A stretch of 7,332 nt of DNA from Rhodanobacter sp. (GTDB lineage Bacteria; Pseudomonadota; Gammaproteobacteria; Xanthomonadales; Rhodanobacteraceae). Every line of letters starts with the position of its first letter. Position 1 is the first letter of the stretch. A program made the translations under genes and the position numbers. This document shows positions 1 to 6,315 of the stretch, one piece after another. The notes below the pieces were generated by a model. It saw only the letters and a list, made by a program, of their open reading frames with translations, did no database searches and was not told the DNA's origin. The stretch covers positions 1-7,332 of the forward strand of contig JAPHUU010000372.1 of the NCBI GenBank assembly GCA_026193555.1, in the 5' to 3' direction.

Positions 1-11
1 CTTTTTCAAAC

Positions 12-27
12 GGACATCTGGACGTCC
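12..27. promoter_or_regulatory. tandem 8-mers resembling met boxes
   Basis: Two adjacent 8-mers, GGACATCT and GGACGTCC, each match 6 of 8 positions of the MetJ met-box consensus AGACGTCT, and they are arranged head to tail without a gap as MetJ sites are. The second is a perfect palindrome. A flanking inverted repeat CGGAC/GTCCG spans 11-28. The site lies at the left edge, more likely to serve a gene outside the window (perhaps divergent) than the leucine leader that starts about 70 nt downstream. Whether this organism has MetJ cannot be seen, and the resemblance may be chance. Confidence 0.25.
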
Positions 28-62
28 GAACCACGCCGATAAACAGATTACAGATGAAACTG

Positions 63-92
63 TTGACGTGACCGCGCAAACTGCCTTAAGGT
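63..92 (+). promoter_or_regulatory. candidate sigma-70-type promoter of the leader
   Basis: TTGACG at 63-68 is a good -35 hexamer. The best -10 at a usual distance is TAAGGT at 87-92 (18-nt spacer), which matches TATAAT only at a few positions. If used, transcription would start close to 99, the A of the leader ATG, giving an almost leaderless mRNA. That conflicts with AAGG at 87-90 acting as a Shine-Dalgarno, so either the promoter lies further upstream or the leader is translated without one. The AT-richer stretch 39-62 could hold an alternative. This is a weak call. Confidence 0.3.
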
Positions 93-98
93 CGGTTC

Positions 99-236
99 AT
101 GTCGCAGCGCAACAGCCACCGCAGCACCGCCGAGTCCTACCGTCCCCCGACGGTCGGCGGTCTGCTTCCGGTGACCGGCACGTTCCTCCTTCCGCTTGTA
201 CTCGTACTCCTCATTATCAACGGAGGTGCGGGCTGA
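99..236 (+). CDS. leuL: leu/ilv attenuation leader peptide
   Basis: This is a 45-codon ORF whose residues 30-40 read LLPLVLVLLII: six Leu, two Val, two Ile and a single Pro. It ends NGGAG and stops at TGA 234-236. The control run avoids the CTG and GTG/GTC codons that dominate the structural genes. Its Leu codons are CTC or CTT, both Val codons are GTA, and Ile is ATT then ATC, as expected where ribosome stalling must sense low charged tRNA. The ATG at 99 is preceded by AAGG at 87-90 with an 8-nt gap. A GTG at 171 would give a shorter 22-codon peptide keeping the whole control run, and the sequence does not settle the start. The N-terminal half has no recognisable feature. A terminator follows 40 nt after the stop and leuA another 33 nt after that. 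The peptide itself probably has no function beyond being translated. Confidence 0.82.
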   Translation: MSQRNSHRSTAESYRPPTVGGLLPVTGTFLLPLVLVLLIINGGAG

Positions 237-291
237 GGGCATGTGTCCAGGTAGATAGAAAAACCTGAAGACTCCCAAAAAACCCCGCACC
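225..291 (+). promoter_or_regulatory. antiterminator of the leucine attenuator
   Basis: GGTGCGGG at 225-232 is the exact reverse complement of CCCGCACC at 284-291, which forms much of the ascending side of the terminator stem, so the two pairings exclude each other. Inside the antiterminator, GGG 237-239 can pair with CCC 274-276 and CAGGT 248-252 with ACCTG 263-267, giving an interrupted rod. The left arm overlaps the last codons of the leader peptide. A ribosome at the stop codon would cover it and allow termination; one stalled in the earlier Leu/Val codons would leave it free and favour read-through into leuA. A weak competing stem, 206-210 with 222-227 and one bulge, may be the protector hairpin. 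The pairing is seen directly; the mechanism is inferred from known attenuators. Confidence 0.7.
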
Positions 292-313
292 GGAAACGGA
301 GCGGGGTTTTTTT
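277..313 (+). terminator. intrinsic terminator (attenuator) before leuA
   Basis: A 12-bp perfect stem pairs 277-288 with 301-312. It is followed inward by one A-A mismatch, three more pairs (290-292 with 297-299) and a GAAA tetraloop at 293-296. Seven T residues at 307-313 form the U-tract. The six A residues on the ascending side could also make it work on the other strand. It stands between a BCAA-rich leader ORF and leuA, with the leuA ATG 33 nt beyond the T-run, so it is most simply read as the conditional terminator of the operon. Confidence 0.92.
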
Positions 314-346
314 GTTGCCCCTACCAAGCGCCAACGGAGCCATACG

Positions 347-1930
347 ATGAACCCCATAAATCCTGCCAACCATGACGAGGCCAGCGTAGCGGCCGGGCGC
401 GTGCGCATTTTCGACACCACCCTGCGCGACGGCGAGCAGGCGCCCGGCTTCTCGATGGACCGGCGCGCCAAGCTGCGGATGGCGCAGGCACTGGAGGCGC
501 TGGGCGTGGACATCCTCGAGGCGGGTTTTCCGCAGGCCTCGCCGGATGATTTCGCCGCGGTGGCCGAGATTTCACGCTCACTGAAGACCACCACCGTGTG
601 CGGCCTCGCCCGCTGCCAGAGCGGCGACATCGACGCCGCCGGCCGCGCGCTGGAGGCGGCCCGGCATTCGCGCATCCACGTGTTCCTGTCGACCAGTCCA
701 CTGCACCGCGAGCACAAGCTGGGCATGAGCAAGGCGCAGGTGCTGGACACCGCGGTAGCCGGAGTGCAGCGGGCGCTGAGCCTGTGTCACGAGGTGGAGT
801 TCTCGGCCGAGGACGCGCTGCGCACCGAACCCGAATTCCTGGTCGAAGTATTCAGCGCAGCGGTAGCCGCCGGTGCCACCACGCTGAATGCGCCAGACAC
901 CGTGGGCTACACCACGCCGTCGGAAATCATCGAACTGTTCGAGTACCTGCGCCGCCACGTGAAGGGCGCGGAGAAGGTGATCTTCTCCAGCCACTGCCAC
1001 GACGACCTGGGCATGGCGGTGGCCAACAGCCTGGCGGCAGTGAGCGCGGGCGCGCGCCAGGTCGAATGCACTATCAACGGCATTGGCGAGCGCGCGGGCA
1101 ACGCGGCACTGGAAGAAATCGTGATGGCGCTGAAGGTGCGCGCGCCGCATTTCGGCGTCGATACCCGCATCGATACCCGCAAGCTGTTTCCCACCTCGCG
1201 TCTGCTGAGCCAGCTGACCACTCAGCCGGTCCAGCGCAACAAGGCGATCGTCGGCGACAACGCCTTCGCGCACGAGGCCGGCATCCACCAGCACGGCATG
1301 CTCAAGCACCGTGGCACCTACGAGATCATGCGGCCGCAGGACGTCGGCATCGCCGAAACGCGGCTGGTGCTGGGCAAGCACTCCGGCCGCGCCGCGCTGC
1401 GCCAGCGTCTGCAGGTGCTGGGACACACACCGGACGAGGCGGCGATGGACGCGATCTTCGCCCGCTTCAAGACCCTGGCCGACAAGAAACGCGAGATCCA
1501 CGACGAGGACCTGGAAGCGATCGCGCTGGGTCAGGATCCCGACGCCACCGGGCCATGGCGCCTGATCCAGCTCAACACCGCCACCCATCTGGGCGGCGCC
1601 GCGGCCTCGGTGAAGCTGGCCCACGACGATGGTCGCGAGGCCGCTGAGGCGGCGATCGGCGACGGCCCGGTGGATGCCGTGCTGCGCGCGATCGAGCGCG
1701 CCACCGGCAACGATCTGGAGCTGACCGACTTCAACGTGCGCGCGGTCAGCGAGGGCGGCGACGCCCAGGGCCACGCCCTGCTGACCGCGCGCCACGCCAA
1801 GCGCGACTGGCGCGGACATGGCCTCAGCACCGACATCGTCGAGGCCACCGCACTGGCGGCGCTGGCCATCGTCAACCGTATCGAGCGACAGACACCGGCC
1901 GCCACGCCGGTGGCGATCGCCCATCTGTAA
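347..1930 (+). CDS. leuA: 2-isopropylmalate synthase
   Basis: The enzyme condenses acetyl-CoA with 2-ketoisovalerate to 2-isopropylmalate, the first committed and normally leucine-inhibited step of leucine synthesis, in the cytoplasm. The protein has 527 residues, usual for the bacterial family. The TIM-barrel catalytic domain opens with TTLRDGEQ, giving Arg27 and the metal ligand Asp28. The HCHDD motif supplies His216 and His218, and the GIGERAGN motif ends in Asn252. HEAGIHQHG starts at His309 and is followed by LGKHSGR. The C-terminal part from about residue 395 fits the leucine-binding regulatory domain, with an Ala/Gly-rich ATHLGGAAA segment. The ATG at 347 follows CGGAG at 335-339 by 7 nt and places the RDGEQ motif at a normal distance. 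It is the first structural gene behind the attenuator, and the ilvE start follows its stop after 16 nt. R-citramalate synthase or homocitrate synthase is unlikely given the leuCDB context. Confidence 0.97.
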   Translation: MNPINPANHDEASVAAGRVRIFDTTLRDGEQAPGFSMDRRAKLRMAQALEALGVDILEAGFPQASPDDFAAVAEISRSLKTTTVCGLARCQSGDIDAAGRALEAARHSRIHVFLSTSPLHREHKLGMSKAQVLDTAVAGVQRALSLCHEVEFSAEDALRTEPEFLVEVFSAAVAAGATTLNAPDTVGYTTPSEIIELFEYLRRHVKGAEKVIFSSHCHDDLGMAVANSLAAVSAGARQVECTINGIGERAGNAALEEIVMALKVRAPHFGVDTRIDTRKLFPTSRLLSQLTTQPVQRNKAIVGDNAFAHEAGIHQHGMLKHRGTYEIMRPQDVGIAETRLVLGKHSGRAALRQRLQVLGHTPDEAAMDAIFARFKTLADKKREIHDEDLEAIALGQDPDATGPWRLIQLNTATHLGGAAASVKLAHDDGREAAEAAIGDGPVDAVLRAIERATGNDLELTDFNVRAVSEGGDAQGHALLTARHAKRDWRGHGLSTDIVEATALAALAIVNRIERQTPAATPVAIAHL

Positions 1931-1946
1931 CACCGAGGAGTCACGA

Positions 1947-2951
1947 ATGAGCACGCCCTTCCTGTGGCACAACGGCCAGATCAAAGCCTGGGCCGACGCC
2001 ACCGTCCACGTCAGCACGCATGCCCTGCACTACGGCTCCTCGGTGTTCGAGGGCGAGCGCGTCTACGCCACGCCGCAAGGCCCTGCCTATTTCCGTTTGG
2101 CCGAGCACACTCGCCGGTTGTTCGAGTCCGCTCGCGTCTACGAGATCGAGATCGGCTACAGCGAGGACGAGATCAATGCCGCCTGCCTGGAACTGATCCG
2201 GGTCAACCAGATGCGCTCGGCCTACGTGCGACCGATCGTGTTCCGCGGCGCCGGCGGGCTGGGCGTGATTCCTGCCGTCGGCCACGCGCCGGTGGACGTG
2301 GCGATCATGGCGCTGGACTGGGGTGCCTACCTCGGCGATGCGATGGAGCGCGGTGCGGACGTGTGCGTGTCGTCATGGAACCGGCCCGCACCGAACACCG
2401 TGCCGAGCTGGGCCAAGGCCGGTGGCAACTATCTTTCAAGCCAGCTGATCGCGCTCGAAGCACGCCGCGACGGCTACGACGAAGGCATCGCGTTGGGCAG
2501 CAACGGCCTGCTCAGCGAGGGCGCCGGCGAGAACCTGTTCCTGGTCAAGCGCGGCAAGCTGATCACGCCGCCGACCAGCGCCGGCATCCTGGCCGGCATC
2601 ACCCGCGATGCGGTGATCACCCTGGCGGCCACGCTGGGCCTGACGGTGGAGGAACGTGACCTGCCGCGCGAAGCACTGTACAGCGCCGACGAGATCTTCA
2701 TGACCGGCACCGCCGCGGAGATCACCCCGGTGCGCTCGGTCGATCGCAAGAACGTCGGCGCGGGCACGCCCGGACCGATCACCCGCGACCTGCAGCAGGC
2801 CTTCTTCGGCCTGTTTGACGGCCGCACCGAGGACCGCTGGGGCTGGCTGACGTTTGTTGGTGCGGTCGTCCCTGACCGCGAAGATCAAGCACCGGCCATC
2901 CATGGCCAGACTCCTCAACAACAGCCGGCAACTAAGGAGGCCGCCGCATGA
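1947..2951 (+). CDS. ilvE: branched-chain amino acid aminotransferase, with C-terminal tail
   Basis: This fold-type IV PLP aminotransferase interconverts Leu, Ile and Val with their 2-keto acids using glutamate/2-oxoglutarate, the last step of all three pathways. Recognisable blocks are [12 protein letters not shown] near residue 28, [21 protein letters not shown] with the PLP lysine at Lys157, [16 protein letters not shown] and the end block [13 protein letters not shown]. The family normally ends soon after a WGWL motif (E. coli ends about seven residues past it). Here that motif reaches residue 302 (Thr) and 32 more residues follow, rich in Pro, Gln and Ala, for 334 in total. The tail uses codons such as GTT, CCT, CAA, GCA and ACT that are sparse in the body. 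The ATG at 1947 follows GAGGAG at 1935-1940; an upstream in-frame start would run into leuA. The stop overlaps the leuC start as ATGA. Substrate preference cannot be read from sequence, but the operon supports a BCAA role. Confidence 0.96.
   Translation: MSTPFLWHNGQIKAWADATVHVSTHALHYGSSVFEGERVYATPQGPAYFRLAEHTRRLFESARVYEIEIGYSEDEINAACLELIRVNQMRSAYVRPIVFRGAGGLGVIPAVGHAPVDVAIMALDWGAYLGDAMERGADVCVSSWNRPAPNTVPSWAKAGGNYLSSQLIALEARRDGYDEGIALGSNGLLSEGAGENLFLVKRGKLITPPTSAGILAGITRDAVITLAATLGLTVEERDLPREALYSADEIFMTGTAAEITPVRSVDRKNVGAGTPGPITRDLQQAFFGLFDGRTEDRWGWLTFVGAVVPDREDQAPAIHGQTPQQQPATKEAAA
2894..2907. repeat. short palindrome in the ilvE tail
   Basis: GGCCAT-CC-ATGGCC is a perfect 6-bp inverted repeat around a 2-nt centre, lying in the codons of the added IlvE tail. 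It resembles short intergenic palindromes that I associate with Xanthomonadales-like genomes, but copy number cannot be tested here. If it is such an element, the tail is a former ilvE-leuC spacer taken into the reading frame. Confidence 0.4.
2933..2940 (+). promoter_or_regulatory. strong ribosome binding site for leuC
   Basis: TAAGGAGG is a full anti-Shine-Dalgarno match placed 7 nt before the leuC ATG at 2948, and it lies inside the last ilvE codons. It fixes the leuC start and suggests strong re-initiation at the ATGA overlap, so that LeuC need not depend only on translation of ilvE. Confidence 0.75.
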
Positions 2952-4360
2952 GCGCGCGCACCCTGTTCGAGAAAGTGTGGGACGCCCACGTGGTCGTCGC
3001 CGAAACCGGCGACACCCCGGCCGTGTTGTATGTCGACCTGCACTTGGTGCACGAAGTCACATCGCCGCAGGCCTTCAGCGAGCTGCGCCAGCGCGGGCTG
3101 CAGCTGCGCCGCCCCGATCGCGTGCTGGCCACGCTGGATCATTCCACCCCGACCCTGCCCGCAGGCAGCGACGGCGAGCGTCCGTACACCAATGACGAGG
3201 CGAAGGCACAGGTCAGCCTGCTGGAGGCGAACTGCCGCGAATTCGGCGTCGCGCTGCACGGCTGGGACAGTGCCGATCGCGGCATCGTGCACGTGATCGG
3301 CCCCGAGCTGGGCGCCACCCAGCCGGGCATGACCATCGTCTGCGGCGACAGCCACACCTCCACCCATGGCGCCTTTGGCGCCTTGGCGTTCGGCATCGGC
3401 ACCACCGAGGTCGGCCATGTGATGGCTACCCAGTGCCTGCTGCAGCGCAAGCCGAAGACGCTGGCGATCCATGTCGACGGCACGCTGCCCGTCGGCGTCG
3501 GTGCGAAAGACCTGATTCTGCACATCATCGGCACCATCGGTGTCGACGGCGGCACCGGCCATGTCATCGAATACCGCGGTGCGGCGATCGAGGCGCTGTC
3601 GATGGAAGAGCGCATGACGGTGTGCAACATGTCGATCGAGGCCGGCGCGCGCGCGGGCCTGATCGCGCCGGACGAGACCACGTTCGCATGGTTGAAGGGT
3701 CGCCCGCAGGCACCCCAAGGCAAGGCGTGGGAAGCCTCGGTGAACGTGTGGCGCTCGCTGCGCAGCGATGCCGATGCACGCTTCGATCGCGAGGTGCGAA
3801 TCGATGCCGGCGCAGTCAAGCCGACCGTCACCTACGGCACCCATCCGGGCATGGCCATCGCGATGGATGCGCCGGTGCCGGCGGCGCGCAATGCACAGGA
3901 ACGGCGTGCGCTGGATTACATGCAGAGCGAGGCCGGCAAGCCGATGCAGGGCACGCCGGTCGATGTAGTGTTCATCGGCAGCTGCACCAACGCGCGACTG
4001 TCCGACCTGCGCGAAGCGGCGAACGTGCTGCGCGGTCGGCGCGTGGCCGCCGGCGTGCGCATGCTGGTCGTGCCCGGCTCCGAAGCGGTGCGCCGCGACG
4101 CCGAGCGCGAGGGCCTGCACGAGGTGTTCACCGCCGCCGGCGCCGAGTGGCGGATGCCCGGCTGCTCGATGTGCATCGCCATGAACGGCGACATGGCGCA
4201 GCCCGGTCAGCTGGTGGTGAGCACCTCCAACCGCAATTTCGAAGGCCGCCAGGGCAAGGGCGCACGCACCGTGCTGGCCAGTCCGGCCACCGCCGCCGCT
4301 TCGGCGCTGGCCGGACGCATCGCCGATCCGCGCGAATACCTGGTGGAGGTGGCCGCATGA
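2948..4360 (+). CDS. leuC: 3-isopropylmalate dehydratase large subunit
   Basis: This is the large subunit of isopropylmalate isomerase, an aconitase-family [4Fe-4S] enzyme that converts 2-isopropylmalate to 3-isopropylmalate as a heterodimer with LeuD. Its 470 residues match the bacterial LeuC length. The cluster cysteines are all present: Cys346 in FIGSCTNAR, then Cys406 and Cys409 in PGCSMC. The N-terminal start ([15 protein letters not shown]), the block [11 protein letters not shown], the [20 protein letters not shown] motif and the C-terminal [20 protein letters not shown] are all typical. The start at 2948 overlaps the ilvE stop (ATGA) and has the strong TAAGGAGG site. The stop at 4358-4360 overlaps the leuD start in the same way, which fits the need for equal amounts of the two subunits. 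Nothing is missing or broken. A homoaconitase or citramalate isomerase role is possible in principle but unlikely beside leuA and leuB. Confidence 0.98.
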   Translation: MSARTLFEKVWDAHVVVAETGDTPAVLYVDLHLVHEVTSPQAFSELRQRGLQLRRPDRVLATLDHSTPTLPAGSDGERPYTNDEAKAQVSLLEANCREFGVALHGWDSADRGIVHVIGPELGATQPGMTIVCGDSHTSTHGAFGALAFGIGTTEVGHVMATQCLLQRKPKTLAIHVDGTLPVGVGAKDLILHIIGTIGVDGGTGHVIEYRGAAIEALSMEERMTVCNMSIEAGARAGLIAPDETTFAWLKGRPQAPQGKAWEASVNVWRSLRSDADARFDREVRIDAGAVKPTVTYGTHPGMAIAMDAPVPAARNAQERRALDYMQSEAGKPMQGTPVDVVFIGSCTNARLSDLREAANVLRGRRVAAGVRMLVVPGSEAVRRDAEREGLHEVFTAAGAEWRMPGCSMCIAMNGDMAQPGQLVVSTSNRNFEGRQGKGARTVLASPATAAASALAGRIADPREYLVEVAA

Positions 4361-4956
4361 AGCCCGTGACCCGCATCCACTCACGCACCGCCGTGCTGGC
4401 GGACGAGAACATCGACACCGACCGGATCATTCCGGCGCGCTTCCTCACCACCACCACGCGCGATGGGCTGGGCAAGCTGTGCTTCCACGACTGGCGCTAC
4501 CTTGCCGACGGCTGCGATAACCCGGATTTCCCGCTGAACCAGCCACAGGCATCGGGCTGCGCGATCCTGGTCGCCGGTCGCAACTTCGGCTGCGGCTCCT
4601 CGCGCGAACATGCGCCGTGGGCGTTGCTCGACTTCGGCATCCAGGCGGTGCTGTGCAGTGAGATCGCGGACATCTTCCGCAACAACGCGCTGAAGAACGG
4701 CCTGCTGGCGATCATGGTCAGCGCGGCCGAGCACCAGTGGCTGCTGGAGCATCCCGGCATCGAGCTGTCGATCGACGTGCGCGGGCAGTTCATCGAACTG
4801 CCCGATGGCGGGCGCATCGTGTTCCAGCTCGAACCGTTCGCGCGGCACTGCCTGCTCAACGGCGTCGACCAGCTCGGCTACCTGCTGCAGCACGAAACCG
4901 CGATTGCCCAATACGAACAGCAACCCGACCATTTCACACAGGAGCAGGCGGCATGA
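4357..4956 (+). CDS. leuD: 3-isopropylmalate dehydratase small subunit
   Basis: This is the small, swivel-domain subunit of isopropylmalate isomerase, partner of LeuC. It has 199 residues, close to the usual length of about 200. The N-terminal [15 protein letters not shown] block and the substrate-binding signature [17 protein letters not shown], starting at residue 74 with the Ser-Ser-Arg-Glu-His core at 81-85, identify the family. The longer type seen here, including [13 protein letters not shown], is that of proteobacterial LeuD rather than the short archaeal-type subunit. The start was chosen from ATG 4357, which shares ATGA with the leuC stop and has GGAGGT at 4345-4350 six nt before it; further upstream the frame is only a shadow of leuC. 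The stop TGA at 4954-4956 overlaps the leuB start. Translational coupling in leuCDB is likely. Confidence 0.98.
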   Translation: MKPVTRIHSRTAVLADENIDTDRIIPARFLTTTTRDGLGKLCFHDWRYLADGCDNPDFPLNQPQASGCAILVAGRNFGCGSSREHAPWALLDFGIQAVLCSEIADIFRNNALKNGLLAIMVSAAEHQWLLEHPGIELSIDVRGQFIELPDGGRIVFQLEPFARHCLLNGVDQLGYLLQHETAIAQYEQQPDHFTQEQAA

Positions 4957-6050
4957 AGGCCCGTATCGTTACCTTGCCCGGCGATGGCGTCGGCACCGAA
5001 GTCACCGCGGCCGCGGTAGCCGTGCTGGAGGCGGTCGCCGAGCACTTCGGCCACCATTTCGCATTCGAAGAACATGCCATCGGCGGCGGCGCCATTGATG
5101 CCTGCGGCGAGCCGCTGCCAGCCGCATCGCTGGCCGCTTGCCAAAACGCCGACGCGGTGCTGCTGGGTGCGGTCGGCGGACCGAAGTGGTCCGATCCGAA
5201 CGCGCCGGTGCGACCGGAACAGGGCCTGCTGGCGTTGCGCGCCGCGCTGGGCGTCTATGCCAACCTGCGTCCGCTGCAGGTACATCCGGCGCTGGCCGCG
5301 CTGTCGCCGCTGAAGAACGAGAAGCTCAAGGGTGTCGATGTGTTGTTCGTTCGCGAACTCACCGGTGGCGCCTACTTCGGCGCCAAGACGCGCACCGCCG
5401 ACAGCGCCACCGACGAGTGCAAATACACCGTGGCCGAGATCGAGCGAGTGGTGCATCGTGCGTTCAAGCTGGCGCGCGACCGCCGCCACCACCTGACCTC
5501 GGTGGACAAGGCCAACGTGCTGGAGACTTCGCGGTTGTGGCGCAACACGGTGCAGCGCATCGCGGCCGACTACCCCGACGTGAAGGTGGAGCACCAGCTG
5601 GTCGATTCGATGGCGATGCTGCTGCTGACCCAGCCATCGCGCTATGACGTGGTGGTCACCGAGAATCTGTTCGGCGACATCCTCACCGACGAGGCCGCCG
5701 CGCTGGCCGGCTCGCTGGGTCTGCTGCCGTCGGCCTCGCTGGGTGAAGGGCGGCGTGGCCTGTACGAACCGATCCACGGTTCGGCACCGGACATCGCCGG
5801 CCAGGGCGTGGCCAATCCGGTCGGCGCGATCCTCTCCGCCGCGCTGCTGCTGCGCCACTCGCTGCAGCTGGAAGCGGAGGCACGCGCGGTCGAAACCGCC
5901 GTGGCCGACGTGCTGGCTCAAGGGCCGCGCAGCCGCGACATCGGCGGCCAGGCCGGCACCGCGGCCGTGTGCGACGCCGTGCTGGTCGCGCTGAAAGGTC
6001 ACGCCGACAGCGCCAGGGCGTTCTTCAGCGGAGCCCGTGCATGCGGTTGA
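4953..6050 (+). CDS. leuB: 3-isopropylmalate dehydrogenase
   Basis: This NAD-dependent beta-decarboxylating dehydrogenase oxidises 3-isopropylmalate to 2-ketoisocaproate (after decarboxylation), the direct precursor of leucine. The 365-residue protein begins with the typical IVTLPGDGVGTEV. Substrate-binding arginines fit Arg96 and Arg106 in the RPEQGLLALR...NLRPL segment and Arg134 in RELTGGAYFG. The catalytic lysine is Lys186 in VDKANVLE. Metal ligands fit Asp218 (VDSMAM), Asp242 and Asp246 (LFGDILTDEAA). The NAD-binding block is GLYEPIHGSAPDIAGQGVANP. All functional residues expected are present. The ATG at 4953 overlaps the leuD stop (ATGA) and follows AGGAG at 4940-4944 by 8 nt. The last 15 or so residues after VLVALKG look like a small family-variable tail. 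It is the last gene of the tightly packed run; a 265-nt spacer with hairpins follows. Confidence 0.98.
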   Translation: MKARIVTLPGDGVGTEVTAAAVAVLEAVAEHFGHHFAFEEHAIGGGAIDACGEPLPAASLAACQNADAVLLGAVGGPKWSDPNAPVRPEQGLLALRAALGVYANLRPLQVHPALAALSPLKNEKLKGVDVLFVRELTGGAYFGAKTRTADSATDECKYTVAEIERVVHRAFKLARDRRHHLTSVDKANVLETSRLWRNTVQRIAADYPDVKVEHQLVDSMAMLLLTQPSRYDVVVTENLFGDILTDEAAALAGSLGLLPSASLGEGRRGLYEPIHGSAPDIAGQGVANPVGAILSAALLLRHSLQLEAEARAVETAVADVLAQGPRSRDIGGQAGTAAVCDAVLVALKGHADSARAFFSGARACG

Positions 6051-6069
6051 TACAGCCCACTTTCCCAAG

Positions 6070-6096
6070 CGGATACATGGATGTGTCCGTATTTTC
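6070..6096 (+). terminator. weak terminator-like hairpin after leuB
   Basis: CGGATACA at 6070-6077 can pair with TGTGTCCG at 6082-6089 around a TGGA loop, with one G-U pair and no other mismatch, followed by TATTTTCT. It starts 19 nt after the leuB stop. The stem is only 8 bp and the T-tract is short and interrupted, so termination may be partial. The same sequence could instead be a protein-binding inverted repeat. Confidence 0.4.
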
Positions 6097-6100
6097 TGCT

Positions 6101-6202
6101 GCCTCCTGCGTGTCGGCGGCGGCGGATGGCCCATGCGCAACCCCAAGGCGCCGCCCTCCATCCGTCTCGCCACTCTCCCTGCCACGCAGGAGGCGCTTTT
6201 TT
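6101..6202 (+). repeat. large interrupted inverted repeat with T-run
   Basis: GCCTCCTGCGTG at 6101-6112 is the exact reverse complement of 6183-6194. Nested inside, CGGATGG 6123-6129 pairs with CCATCCG 6158-6164, so the whole block can fold as one long interrupted hairpin. Two bases after the right arm come six T residues (6197-6202), then CTTT. It could end the leu operon transcript, attenuate read-through into ilvD, or be a dispersed intergenic repeat that happens to terminate. The small ORFs crossing it carry no run of Leu, Val or Ile codons, so a second leader-peptide attenuator is not supported. Confidence 0.55.
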
Positions 6203-6267
6203 CTTTCGTATCGCGTGGGAGGCGCGGTTCGTTGTGGCTTATCGCGAGCACCCGCCCCCCATCCCGA

Positions 6268-6290
6268 CCTTCTCCCGGAAAGGGAAAAGG
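6268..6290. repeat. CT/GA-rich hairpin upstream of ilvD
   Basis: CCTTCTCCC at 6268-6276 pairs with 6282-6290 with one C-A mismatch and a GGAAA loop, just after a C-rich stretch at 6250-6265. The make-up recalls the dispersed CT-rich intergenic hairpins common in high-GC proteobacteria, which is my recollection and not tested. It ends 25 nt before the ilvD start and has no T-tract, so it is not a good terminator. Confidence 0.4.
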
Positions 6291-6315
6291 GATTCCGTCC
6301 TTCGGAGATCTTTTG

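Noticed and set aside
68..268. Plus-strand frame of 66 codons overlapping the leader
   Set aside because: It lies in a different frame from the BCAA-rich ORF, has no control codons and its product is Arg/Pro-rich without recognisable features.
1818..1946. Upstream in-frame start for ilvE inside leuA
   Set aside because: The added residues are a frame-shifted reading of leuA, and family alignment plus the GAGGAG site support ATG 1947.
578..2017. 479-codon open frame on the minus strand across leuA
   Set aside because: It is antisense to a clearly functional leuA with strong third-position GC bias; its translation has no recognisable domain and is rich in His, Gln, Arg and Ala, as shadows of high-GC genes are.
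2915..4384. 489-codon open frame on the minus strand across leuC
   Set aside because: It mirrors leuC almost end to end, shows no family motif, and high GC content makes antisense stops rare.
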